64,000 nt of DNA from Actinomadura sp. DC4 (lineage in GTDB: Bacteria; Actinomycetota; Actinomycetes; Streptosporangiales; Streptosporangiaceae): assembly GCF_030406325.1 (NCBI RefSeq), contig NZ_JAUEQY010000031.1, positions 1 through 64,000 of the forward strand. The letters run 5' to 3'. The notes below the pieces were generated by a model. It searched no databases. It was given only the letters and a program-made list of their open reading frames with translations, and was not told where the DNA came from. Position numbers and translations under genes: made by a program. Of the stretch, positions 44,858-53,170 are shown piece by piece (position 1 is the first letter of the stretch; each line of letters begins with the position of its first letter).

Positions 44858-45622
44858 GTGAGGCGATGGCGCCCGGTTCCCGGCCTCGGCGCCGGCGGCG
44901 TGTGCGGGCGATGCCGGGGACCCCTGCGGTCCACCCTGTATCGCCTGCACCCCGCCGGCTCGCCGATGTACGAGCGCTGCGCGTCCTACGTCTGGTGCTC
45001 GCCGTGCCGGCGGTTCGCCGGGCAGACGGTGTACGTGCCGGAGGGCCGTGCCCTCCCGGACCCGCTGGGCGGCCTCACCCGGCACGAGCGCGCCGACCTC
45101 ACCGGAGGCCAGGGTCTCCTCACCGACCTCGACCGCGCGCTGACCCGCTCCGGACGGGCGCCGAGACCGCACTGGGTGGTCACGCCGGAGCCGGTCGAGG
45201 CGACGAGCCTCCTGCGTGATTACTTCACCGACGTGGCCTCGCGTTACTACGGCCGCCCGGCGACCGAGGCCGAGGTGGACGCGGCGCTGGCCGAGGACCC
45301 GAGCGACGACCTGGCGCGCTTCCTCGTGGGCCGCCGCGACGGAGCGCCCGGGGGGTGCGTCGGCCTGCGGCTGATCGGGCCCGGCGTCGCCGAGCTGACC
45401 CGGATGTTCGTGCGCCCGTCGGCCCGGCGCACCCACGGCGGGCACGCGCTGCTCGCCGCCGCCGAGGACGCCGCCCTCGACCTGGGCGCGCACACGATGC
45501 GGCTGGACACGCGCCACGACCTCACCGAGGCCCGTGCCCTGTACGCCGCGCACGGCTACGCCGAGATCCCGGCGTACTCCCACGGCCCGTACGCCGACCA
45601 CTGGTACGAGAAGCGCCTCTGA
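44858..45622 (+). CDS. GNAT acetyltransferase with Cys-rich N-terminal module
   Basis: 254 residues in two parts. Residues 1-90 are a small Cys-rich module (GGVCGRCRGPLRSTLYR, MYERCASYVWCSPCRRFAGQTVYVPEG) with four or more Cys that could bind zinc, resembling separate short actinobacterial proteins. Residues about 108-254 are a GNAT domain (DDLARFLVGRRDGAPGGCVGLRLIGPGVAELTRMFVRPSARRTHGGHALLAAAEDAAL, then YAAHGYAEIPAYSHGPYADHWYEKRL) with acetyl-CoA motif A. The fusion looks genuine because no stop lies between. The substrate (protein, peptide or drug) is unknown. The GTG start has no good ribosome binding site. Confidence 0.7.
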   Translation: MRRWRPVPGLGAGGVCGRCRGPLRSTLYRLHPAGSPMYERCASYVWCSPCRRFAGQTVYVPEGRALPDPLGGLTRHERADLTGGQGLLTDLDRALTRSGRAPRPHWVVTPEPVEATSLLRDYFTDVASRYYGRPATEAEVDAALAEDPSDDLARFLVGRRDGAPGGCVGLRLIGPGVAELTRMFVRPSARRTHGGHALLAAAEDAALDLGAHTMRLDTRHDLTEARALYAAHGYAEIPAYSHGPYADHWYEKRL

Positions 45623-45636
45623 AACAAAACTTGCGG

Positions 45637-45656
45637 GGTCGGCAATATTGCGGACC
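45637..45656. promoter_or_regulatory. Palindromic operator upstream of tetR (45684)
   Basis: GGTCGGCAATATTGCGGACC is a 20-base imperfect palindrome with a perfect GCAATATTGC core, in the short AT-rich gap before the TetR gene. It is a probable autoregulatory site; the monooxygenase downstream may be in the same unit. Confidence 0.65.
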
Positions 45657-45683
45657 ACGCACGTTCGCCGTAGAGTTCCGGCC

Positions 45684-46295
45684 ATGACCACTCCGCGCGC
45701 CGCTGGCCTCCGAGAGCGCAAGAAGCAGCAGACCCGTGAGGCGCTGAGCTGGGCCGCGCTGCGGCTGGCGGTCGATCGCGGTTTCGGAAACGTCCTGGTC
45801 GAGGACATCGCCGCCGAGGCCGGAGTGTCGCCGCGCACCTTCAACAACTACTTCTCCAGCAAGGCCGAGGCCATCGTCTGGCGGCAGATGAACCGCTACC
45901 GCCAGGTCGCGGCGCTTCTGCGCGCGTGCCCGGCGGACGAGCCGCTCTGGGACGCGATCTCCAGCGCGGTCATGGGGGCCTTCGGCGAGGGAGAGAAGCT
46001 CCCGGACTCGGGGTGGACCACGGGCGTACGGCGCATTCTCGCCGAGAGCGAGTTCCAGGGAGAGCTGCTGAGGTCCGGCGCGACGATCGAGCGCGAGTAC
46101 GCGGAGGTGGTCGCCGAACGGACCGGCACCGACGCGAGCCGCGACCAGTACCCGCTGCTGGTGGCGGCCGTCGTCGGCGCCGTCATCCGCGTCGCCAGCG
46201 AACAGTGGCTGCGCGCCGATCCACCGGTCCCGCTGCCCGCACTGCTGCGCGACTCCCTCGACCGGCTGGCGGCCGGTCTGCCCGCGCCCGAGTAA
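45684..46295 (+). CDS. TetR-family transcriptional regulator
   Basis: 203 residues. The HTH is AGLRERKKQQTREALSWAALRLAVDRGFGNVLVEDIAAEAGVSPRTFNNYFSSKAEAI (about 7-65), matching the AcrR group whose members sense hydrophobic compounds. The C-terminal domain is all helix (MGAFGEGEKLPDSGWTTGVRRILAESEFQGELL). It precedes the FAD monooxygenase by 65 bases in the same direction. With its upstream palindrome this suggests control of a detoxifying hydroxylase. Confidence 0.88.
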   Translation: MTTPRAAGLRERKKQQTREALSWAALRLAVDRGFGNVLVEDIAAEAGVSPRTFNNYFSSKAEAIVWRQMNRYRQVAALLRACPADEPLWDAISSAVMGAFGEGEKLPDSGWTTGVRRILAESEFQGELLRSGATIEREYAEVVAERTGTDASRDQYPLLVAAVVGAVIRVASEQWLRADPPVPLPALLRDSLDRLAAGLPAPE

Positions 46296-46360
46296 CCCCC
46301 CGCCACACGACCCGGCTCCGCGGAGCCGCCATTTCGTCATGCCCGGAACAAGGAGAACCC

Positions 46361-47854
46361 ATGGATGTCGCGATCGTCGGCGGTGGCCCGAACGGCCTGC
46401 TGCTCGCCTGTGAGCTGGCCCTGGCCGGCGTACGCCCGGTCGTGCTCGAACGCTCGCCCGAGCGCCCGGCGATGCCCAAGGCCAACGGGCTCGTCGGCCG
46501 CGTCGTGCCGGCCCTCGACCGCCGCGGCCTGTACGCCCTGCTCAGCGGCCGTGACGAGCCGCCGGCGGCGGTGCCCGGCTTCCAGTTCGCCGGCCTGCCG
46601 CTGGCGCTGTCCGCGCTGGAGGACAACCCGATGCACATCCTGCCCATCCCCCAGCGCCGCCTGGAGGAGCTGCTCGAGGGGCGCGCCACCGAGCTCGGCG
46701 TGGAGATCCGCCGGGGCCACGAGCTGGTCGCGCTGGGCCAGACGGCCGACCACGTGACGGCCGAGGTGGAGGGCCCGCGGGAACGCTACGAGCTGACCGC
46801 CCGGTACCTCGTCGGCGCCGACGGCGGGCGCAGCACGGTGCGCAAGCAGTGCGGCATCGGCTTTCCCGGCATCACCGACCGCGGTTTCGTCGCCCGCAGC
46901 GGCCAGGTCGTCATCCCCGCTCCGGTCGCCGTTCCCGGCACCGGGGAGCTGGAGGTGCCGGGCGCGGGCCGGTTCCGTCCCGCGACGTTCACGCGCACCG
47001 AGCGGGGGATGTTCGCGTACGGGATGTTCCAGCCCGGGCTCTACCGCGTGAGCGTGCACGAGTGGACCTCCGCGGAGCTGGAGGACAGCGATGAGATGCC
47101 GCTGGAGGAGCTGCGCGAGGCCGTGGGGCGCGTGCTCGGCGGCGATGTGCCGATGAGCGCGCCGGACGGCGCGCACGCGGCCCTGCGCCGGTCGATCGGG
47201 GTCAACTCCCGCCAGGCCGACCGGTACCGCGCGGGCCGGGTGTTCCTCGCCGGCGACGCGGCCCACGTGCACAGCGGCGTCGGCGGGCCCGGCCTGAACC
47301 TCGGCATGCAGGACGTGCTCAACCTCGGCTGGAAGCTGGCGGCCGCGATCGGCGGCCGGGCGCCGGAAGGCCTGCTGGACACGTACGCGAGCGAGCGGCA
47401 GCCGGTGGGCGAGCGCGTCATCACGCAGACCCGCGCGCAGATGGCGCTGCTGTCGCCGGGGCCGAACGTCACCGCGCTGCGGGAGCTGTTCGGCGAGCTG
47501 CTGGAGGACCGCGCCAACGTCGCGCGGATCGCCGATCTCATGACCGGCGCCGACGTCGCCTACGCCGCCGGGCCGCACCCGCTGACCGGCCGCTGGATGC
47601 CGGACCTGGCACTGAGCACGGGCACCGTCGCCGGGCTGCTGCGCGGCGGGCGGCCCGTGCTCCTGATCCTCGACGGCCGCACCGGCCACGCGGAGGTCGC
47701 GGGGCCCTGGACGGACCGGATCGACGTCGTGGCCGCCACCGCCGTCGGCGCCCCGGCCGAGGCCGTCCTCATCCGCCCGGACTCCTACGTCGCCTGGGCC
47801 GGCGGCGAGGGGCTGGAGGACGCCCTGCGCGCGTGGTTCGGCGCCCCGGCCTGA
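46361..47854 (+). CDS. FAD-dependent aromatic monooxygenase
   Basis: 497 residues of the PHBH-like flavoprotein hydroxylase family. The N-terminal GxGxxG is VAIVGGGPNGLLLACELALAG. The DG motif is YLVGADGGRSTVRK, and the GD motif is FLAGDAAHVHSGVGGPGLNLGMQDVLNLGWKLAAAI. A C-terminal thioredoxin-like domain (about 385-497) follows. It hydroxylates an aromatic compound with NAD(P)H and O2; related proteins tailor polyketides or inactivate rifamycins. AAGGAGAA precedes the ATG at 46361. The neighbouring TetR gene argues for an inducible detoxification role. It is convergent with the CoxL-like gene, one base apart. Confidence 0.88.
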   Translation: MDVAIVGGGPNGLLLACELALAGVRPVVLERSPERPAMPKANGLVGRVVPALDRRGLYALLSGRDEPPAAVPGFQFAGLPLALSALEDNPMHILPIPQRRLEELLEGRATELGVEIRRGHELVALGQTADHVTAEVEGPRERYELTARYLVGADGGRSTVRKQCGIGFPGITDRGFVARSGQVVIPAPVAVPGTGELEVPGAGRFRPATFTRTERGMFAYGMFQPGLYRVSVHEWTSAELEDSDEMPLEELREAVGRVLGGDVPMSAPDGAHAALRRSIGVNSRQADRYRAGRVFLAGDAAHVHSGVGGPGLNLGMQDVLNLGWKLAAAIGGRAPEGLLDTYASERQPVGERVITQTRAQMALLSPGPNVTALRELFGELLEDRANVARIADLMTGADVAYAAGPHPLTGRWMPDLALSTGTVAGLLRGGRPVLLILDGRTGHAEVAGPWTDRIDVVAATAVGAPAEAVLIRPDSYVAWAGGEGLEDALRAWFGAPA

Positions 47855-47855
47855 C

Positions 47856-50270
47856 TCAGCCGGAGGCGGCGGCCGAGCGGGCCCGGTTGGTGCGCTCGGC
47901 GGTGCCCGCCTCCGCCTGGAGGCGCAGGTGGTACAGCTCCGACGGGGAGATCGGCATCTTCGCGATGCGGATGCCCTCCGCGTCCTCGACCGCGGCGGCG
48001 ATCACCGCGGACCCCGGGATCACGCCGGCCTCCCCCGCGCCCTTGATGCCGAGCGGGTTCAGCGGCGACGCGGTCTCGATGTGCCCGGTCTCCACACGCG
48101 GGATCTCGGTCGCGTACGGCATGAGGAAGTCCATGAACGACGCGTTGAGCAGCTGGCCCTCGGAGTCGTAGACCATCCGCTCGTACAGCGCGCCCGCGAC
48201 GCCCTGGGCGACTCCTCCGTGAATTTGCCCTTCGACGATCCGGGGGTTGATGAGCCGCCCGCAGTCGTGCAGCACGGCGTAGCGCAGGACGCGGATCTCG
48301 GCGGTGTCCGGGTCGGTCTCCACGATCGCGGCGTGCATGCCCGAGGCGAACGTCGAGCGCGGCGGTGAGTAGTAGTCCTTGCCCTCCAGGCCCGGCTCGC
48401 CGGTGAGCGGCGGGTCGTCCATCGAGCCGCCGGTGGCGAACTGCGTCGCCTGCTTGGCCGCCTCGTCGAAGGCGTACCGCAGCGGGTTGGACAGCACCGC
48501 GACCGTGCTCAGCGGGATCGAGGCCGAGGCGTTCCCCTTCACCCGTACGACGCCCTCGACGATCTCCAGGTCCCTCGGGTCGGCCTCCAGGGCCTCGCCG
48601 GCGATGCGCAGCGCCTTCTCGCGCACCTTGCGGGTGGCGAGCGCGATGGCGTTGCCGCTCATCACCGCGGCGCGCGAGGCGAACGTGCCGACGGCGTAGC
48701 CGAACCGCCGCGTGTCGCCGGTCGTGACGATCACGTCGTCCATGGACACGCCCAGCTCGGACGCGGCGATCTGCGCGAACACGGTCTGGTGCCCCTGACC
48801 CTGGGAGGTCAGGCCCGTGGACACGTGCACGCGGCCACTGGAGTCGATCTCGACGTGGCCGCCCTCGTACGGGCCGACGCCGGTGCCCTCGACGTAGCAG
48901 GCCAGCCCGATGCCGACACGCCGGCCCTCCCGCCGGGCCTCGGCACGGTACGCCGCGAAGTCCTCCCAGCCGATGAGCTCCTTGATGCGCCGCAGCATCT
49001 CCGGGTAGTCGCCGGAGTCATAGATCAGCGGCCGGCCGTCCTGGAAGATCAGCCCCTGGTCGTACGGGAACTCCTCGGGCCGGATCAGGTTGACCTCGCG
49101 CACGGCGGCCCGGTCGAGCCCGAGCTCGTCGGCGATCCGGTCCATCGTGCGCTCCATGCAGAACGCCGCCTGCGGGCGTCCGGCGCCGCGGTACGGCGTG
49201 ACGATGACCGTGTTGGTGTAGAGGCTGGTGAACCGCACGCGGTACGCGCCGGGCTTGTACGGCCCGAGCAGCTGCGTCGAGGTGATGATCGGCACGATGA
49301 TGCCGTACGGGGTGTACGCGCCGTGGTCGTGCTGGATCCGCACGTCCAGGCCGAGGAGCCGGCCCTCGCCGTCGAAGCCGACGCGTACGTGCTGCACCTG
49401 GCCGCGCTCGTGCGCGGAGGAGATGAAGTGCTCGCGCCGGTCCTCGGTCCACTTGATCTCCCGGTCCAGGAGCCGCGCCGCCCAGGGCACGAGGACCTCC
49501 TCCGGCCAGGGGTGCACGATCTTGACGCCGAAACCGCCGCCGACGTCCGGCGCGATCACCTCGACCTTGTTCGCGGGCAGGCCGAGCCTGGCCGCGATCG
49601 CCATGCGGACGCTCGTGGAGGTCTGCGTGGAGGAGTAGACGCGCAGCGAGCCGTCGTCGGCGTCCCAGCGGGCGTAGACGCCGCGTCCCTCCAGCGGCAT
49701 CGACGCGCTCCGCTCGATGTCGAGGCGGAAATCCAGCACGTGCGGCGCGGCGGCGATCGCCGCGGGCACGTCGCCGGTCTCCTGCGTGAGCTCGGCGCCG
49801 ACGTTGCCGGGCACGTCGTCGTGGACGAGCCTTTCGGTGGTCGCCGCGTTCTCTATGCCGACGACGGGCGGCAACGGCTCGTACTCCACCCGCACCCGCT
49901 CGGCGGCGTCCTCGGCGAGGTAGCGGTCCCGCGCGACCACCATGACGATGGGCTCGCCGACGTGGCGTACGACCTCGCGGGCGAGCGGGTAGGCGGTGCG
50001 CCCGTGGGTCAGCGCCGGGTGCGGGATCAGCAGCGGGAGCGGCTCGCCGATCCGGCCGGGCAGGTCCTCCCAGGTGTAGATCGCGACCAGCCCGTCGACC
50101 TCCAGGGCGTCGTCCACGTCGATCCCGGTGATCCGCGCGTGCGCGTGCGGCGAGCGGACGAACGCGGCGGCGAGCGCGTCGCGGCCGAGGTCGTCGAGGT
50201 AGCGGCCCTGACCGGTGATCAGGCGCGGGTCCTCCCGGCGGACGATCGCCTCGCCGAACATCGAGGTCAT
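47856..50270 (-). CDS. Molybdenum hydroxylase large subunit (CoxL-like, form II)
   Basis: 804 residues of the xanthine-oxidase family binding molybdopterin cytosine dinucleotide. Its active-site loop reads PYRGAGR at 359-365, the form II version (AYRGAGR-like), not the AYxCSFR of true CO dehydrogenase, so CO oxidation is unlikely. The catalytic Glu region is GIKGAGEAGVIPG near the C-terminus, and GGGFGVK (about 244-250) and GQGHQTVFAQI are cofactor regions. Together with CoxM and CoxS it oxidises a heterocycle, aldehyde or nucleobase using water. Transcription is coxM-coxS-coxL; it follows coxS by 55 bases. Uracil or barbiturate-type substrates are my guess from context. Confidence 0.9.
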   Translation of the reverse strand: MTSMFGEAIVRREDPRLITGQGRYLDDLGRDALAAAFVRSPHAHARITGIDVDDALEVDGLVAIYTWEDLPGRIGEPLPLLIPHPALTHGRTAYPLAREVVRHVGEPIVMVVARDRYLAEDAAERVRVEYEPLPPVVGIENAATTERLVHDDVPGNVGAELTQETGDVPAAIAAAPHVLDFRLDIERSASMPLEGRGVYARWDADDGSLRVYSSTQTSTSVRMAIAARLGLPANKVEVIAPDVGGGFGVKIVHPWPEEVLVPWAARLLDREIKWTEDRREHFISSAHERGQVQHVRVGFDGEGRLLGLDVRIQHDHGAYTPYGIIVPIITSTQLLGPYKPGAYRVRFTSLYTNTVIVTPYRGAGRPQAAFCMERTMDRIADELGLDRAAVREVNLIRPEEFPYDQGLIFQDGRPLIYDSGDYPEMLRRIKELIGWEDFAAYRAEARREGRRVGIGLACYVEGTGVGPYEGGHVEIDSSGRVHVSTGLTSQGQGHQTVFAQIAASELGVSMDDVIVTTGDTRRFGYAVGTFASRAAVMSGNAIALATRKVREKALRIAGEALEADPRDLEIVEGVVRVKGNASASIPLSTVAVLSNPLRYAFDEAAKQATQFATGGSMDDPPLTGEPGLEGKDYYSPPRSTFASGMHAAIVETDPDTAEIRVLRYAVLHDCGRLINPRIVEGQIHGGVAQGVAGALYERMVYDSEGQLLNASFMDFLMPYATEIPRVETGHIETASPLNPLGIKGAGEAGVIPGSAVIAAAVEDAEGIRIAKMPISPSELYHLRLQAEAGTAERTNRARSAAASG

Positions 50271-50325
50271 CGGGGCCTCCTTCGTCGGAGAGGGTGACGG
50301 CGGGGGGCGGGCGCCGCGCGCCCGG

Positions 50326-50805
50326 TCACGGGCCCGTCCCCTCTTCGGCGATCAGGTCCGCGGCCCGGTGCACCGCCTTGATGATGTTCTGGTAGCCCGT
50401 ACACCGGCACAGGTTGCCGGAGATGCCCTCGACGACCTCCTCGTCGGTGGGGCGCGGGTTGTCCCGCAGCAGCGCCGTCACCGTACAGAGGAAGCCCGGC
50501 GTGCAGAACCCGCACTGCAGCCCGTGGCAGTCCTGGAACGCCTGCTGTACGGGGGACATCCCGTCGCCGCCGAGGCCCTCCACGGTCGTGACCTCGTGCC
50601 CGGACGCGGTCACCGCGAACATCAGGCACGAGCGGACCGGCTCTCCGTCGAGCAGCACCGTGCAGCAGCCGCAGACGCCGTGCTCACAGCCCACGTGGGT
50701 GCCGGTGAGGCCGAGGTCGTGCCGGAGGAAGTCCGACAGCAGCCGCCGCGCCTCCGCCGAGGCGGTCCGCGGCACCCCGTTAACGGTGAGGCTGATATCG
50801 GTCAC
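50326..50805 (-). CDS. Molybdenum hydroxylase [2Fe-2S] subunit (CoxS-like)
   Basis: 159 residues. The N-terminal plant-type ferredoxin domain has four Cys at 40, 45, 48 and 60 (GCEHGVCGCCTVLLDG...C). The helical domain carries the second cluster with Cys98, Cys101, Cys133 and Cys135 (CGFC and CRC). Both clusters are complete. It passes electrons between the molybdenum centre of the large subunit and the FAD subunit. The start overlaps coxM by four bases, so the two are coupled. Confidence 0.93.
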   Translation of the reverse strand: MTDISLTVNGVPRTASAEARRLLSDFLRHDLGLTGTHVGCEHGVCGCCTVLLDGEPVRSCLMFAVTASGHEVTTVEGLGGDGMSPVQQAFQDCHGLQCGFCTPGFLCTVTALLRDNPRPTDEEVVEGISGNLCRCTGYQNIIKAVHRAADLIAEEGTGP

Positions 50806-51665
50806 AGGGCCTCCTGGGCGGCGGTTCGCAGGACCCGCTCGGTGAGGACGCCGGCGAGGTGGCGGCGGTAGTCCGCGCTCGCGTGGATGTCCTCGTCGGT
50901 GTCGATGTGCTCGCGGGCGTACGCCGCGGCGGCGGCCCAGTCGCAGGTGACCGGGGGGCGGTGGCCGAGCACGGCGGTCAGGTCGAGGACGAGCGGCGTG
51001 GCCGCCACGCTCAGGTAGGCGACCTTGGCGAGGCGTACCCGCTGGTCGTCGTCCAGCGTCACGAGCGCGGCGGCGCCGGCCATGGCGTAGTCGCCGTGCC
51101 TGCGGGCGACCTCGGCGAACGCGGTGCCGGAGCGCGGGGGCGACACGGGGAAGAACGCCGCGGTCGCCAGCTCGCCCGGCCGCAGGGACGACTCCAGCGG
51201 CCCGGCGAAGAACTCCGCGGCCGGGATCACGCGCCGTCCGCCGGACGAGACCGCCTCGACCGTGCCCTCCAGGAGCGCGAGGACGGCGGGCAGCTCGGCC
51301 GAAGGGTCGGCGTGGGCGAGGCTGCCGACGACCGTGCCGCGGTTGCGTATGACGGGGTGGGCGACCTGCCGCAGCGCCGCGCGCAGCAGCGGCTGCGCCC
51401 GCGCGGCCTCCTCGGAGTGCTCGACCCGGGCGTGCCGGGCGAGCGCGCCGACGCGTACGCCCTCCGCGGTGACCTCCAGGGTGTCCAGCGACGTCAGCCG
51501 GTTGATGTCGACCAGGTGGCCCGGCGCCGCCAGCCGCATGTTGAGCAGCGGGATGAGGCTCTGGCCGCCCGCGAGGACCTTGGCGTCCTCCGCCGTACGG
51601 GACAGGACCTCCACGGCCTCCGCCGGCGTCTCCGGAGCGTGGTGCTCGAAGGGCGGTGGCTTCAC
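50802..51665 (-). CDS. Molybdenum hydroxylase FAD subunit (CoxM-like)
   Basis: 287 residues. The FAD-binding motifs are VLAGGQSLIPLLNMRLAAPGHLVDI (about 35-60) and RNRGTVVGSLAHADPSAELPA (about 107-127). The C-terminal CO_deh_flav_C-like part contains ARRHGDYAMAGAAALVTLDDDQRVRLAKVAYL. It receives electrons from the [2Fe-2S] subunit. It follows the NCS2 permease gene by seven bases, suggesting that uptake and oxidation of a nucleobase are co-transcribed. Confidence 0.9.
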   Translation of the reverse strand: MKPPPFEHHAPETPAEAVEVLSRTAEDAKVLAGGQSLIPLLNMRLAAPGHLVDINRLTSLDTLEVTAEGVRVGALARHARVEHSEEAARAQPLLRAALRQVAHPVIRNRGTVVGSLAHADPSAELPAVLALLEGTVEAVSSGGRRVIPAAEFFAGPLESSLRPGELATAAFFPVSPPRSGTAFAEVARRHGDYAMAGAAALVTLDDDQRVRLAKVAYLSVAATPLVLDLTAVLGHRPPVTCDWAAAAAYAREHIDTDEDIHASADYRRHLAGVLTERVLRTAAQEAL

Positions 51666-51672
51666 GGCCGGG

Positions 51673-53073
51673 TCACTCCGCGGCCTCCGTGGCCGGGCGG
51701 CCCGGTGCGTCGGCGACGGTGTCGCTCTCCCCCGGCGCGATCACCCCGCCGCCCCCGTCGCGCGGGGACCGCTGCGCGGCGGCCAGCGCGTGGTAGCCGA
51801 CCAGCACCGCGATGGTGCCGAGGGCGATGCCCTGCAGCGGGAAGTCCTTGGTGATCTGGAGGGTGACGTTGCCGATGGCGAGGATGATGCCCGCCGCCAC
51901 CGGGACGAGGTTGACCGGGTCACCGAAGTCGACGCGGTTCTCGATCCAGATCTTGGCGCCCAGGAGCCCGATCATCCCGTACAGGACGACGGTGATGCCG
52001 CCGAGCACGCCGCCGGGGGTCGCGGCCACCAGCGCCCCGAACTTCGGGCACAGCCCGAACAGGATCGCCACGATCGCCGCGACGTAGTAGGCGGCGGTGG
52101 AGTAGATGCGGGTGGCGGCCATGACGCCGATGTTCTCGGCGTAGGTCGTCGTGGGCGAGCCGCCGACCGCGCTCGCCAGGAACGTTCCGACGCCGTCGGC
52201 GGCGATGGCGCGGCCGAGGTAGGGGTCGAGGTTCGTCTCGGTCATCGCGGCGACCGCCTTGACGTGCCCGGTGTTCTCCGCGATGAGGGCGATGACGGCG
52301 GGCAGGGCGACGAGGATGGCCGAGGTCTTGAAGTCGGGCCCGTGCAGGTGCGGGAAGCCGAACCAGTCGGCCGCCCTGACATTGTCGAAGTCGACCCGGA
52401 AGTGCGTGCTCTTGGCCCCGGTGCCGTCCACCGCGGTGATCTTGCCAGCGGTCTTGTCCAGGATCCACGACAGCGCGTACCCGAAGACCAGGCCGAGCAG
52501 GATCGCGATCCGGGACCAGAAGCCGCGCAGCAGCACCGCGCACAGCACCACGAAGGCGAGCGTGGCCAGCGCCACCCACTGGTCCTGGGGCCAGTAGACG
52601 TTCGCCACGACCGGCGCGAGGTTGAAGCCGATCAGCATGACGACGGCGCCGGTGACCACGGGCGGGAAGATCCGGTGGATCACCTGCGCGCCCAGGAAGT
52701 GGATGATCACGCCGACGATCAGCAGCACGAGGCCGGCGACCAGGATCGCGCCGGTGACGTCGGCGGTCGAGCCGCCCGCTCCGCGGATCGAGGCGACCGC
52801 GCCGACGAACGAGGCGCTGGTGCCGAGGTAGCTCGGCACCTTTCCGTTCACGATCAGCAGGAACAGGATCGTCGCGATGCCCGACATCATGATCGCCAGG
52901 TTCGGGTCGAGCCCCATGACGACCGGGAAGACGAACGTCGCGCCGAACATCGCGACCACGTGCTGGGCGCCGATGCCGACGGTCTTCCCCCAGGAGAGCC
53001 GCTCGTCCGGCGCGACCACCTCGCCGGGCGCGAGGCCGCGTCCGTCGCCGTGCAGTTTCCAGCCGATCGCCAT
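51673..53073 (-). CDS. NCS2 nucleobase permease (uracil/xanthine type)
   Basis: 466 residues with about 12-14 membrane segments, from the ATG at 53071-53073 (MAIGWKLHGDGRGL) with GGAGGG upstream; the frame extends to 53130 but that part is not typical. Family signatures are GAQHVVAMFGATFVFP, TSASFVGAVASI, AENTGHVKAVA and SPTTTYAENIGVMAATRIYS. Residues ENTGH and ENIG resemble the UraA-like branch, favouring uracil, though xanthine and urate cannot be excluded. It probably imports the substrate of the downstream molybdenum hydroxylase. Confidence 0.88.
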   Translation of the reverse strand: MAIGWKLHGDGRGLAPGEVVAPDERLSWGKTVGIGAQHVVAMFGATFVFPVVMGLDPNLAIMMSGIATILFLLIVNGKVPSYLGTSASFVGAVASIRGAGGSTADVTGAILVAGLVLLIVGVIIHFLGAQVIHRIFPPVVTGAVVMLIGFNLAPVVANVYWPQDQWVALATLAFVVLCAVLLRGFWSRIAILLGLVFGYALSWILDKTAGKITAVDGTGAKSTHFRVDFDNVRAADWFGFPHLHGPDFKTSAILVALPAVIALIAENTGHVKAVAAMTETNLDPYLGRAIAADGVGTFLASAVGGSPTTTYAENIGVMAATRIYSTAAYYVAAIVAILFGLCPKFGALVAATPGGVLGGITVVLYGMIGLLGAKIWIENRVDFGDPVNLVPVAAGIILAIGNVTLQITKDFPLQGIALGTIAVLVGYHALAAAQRSPRDGGGGVIAPGESDTVADAPGRPATEAAE

Positions 53074-53170
53074 GGCGGCCCTCCAGGATCTAGATGCGGG
53101 CACGCTAGAACCCTGCCTCCGCTCGGACATCGTAGAGAACTGCCAAACCGCGAGGCACGCGGTTGTGACC

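Noticed and set aside
45684-47854. Antibiotic biosynthetic gene cluster
   Set aside because: A single monooxygenase with a TetR regulator, without core synthase genes, is better read as detoxification.
47856-50270. Aerobic carbon monoxide dehydrogenase (CoxL)
   Set aside because: The active-site loop is PYRGAGR, lacking the Cys of genuine form I CO dehydrogenase; the context fits a nucleobase or other heterocycle oxidation.
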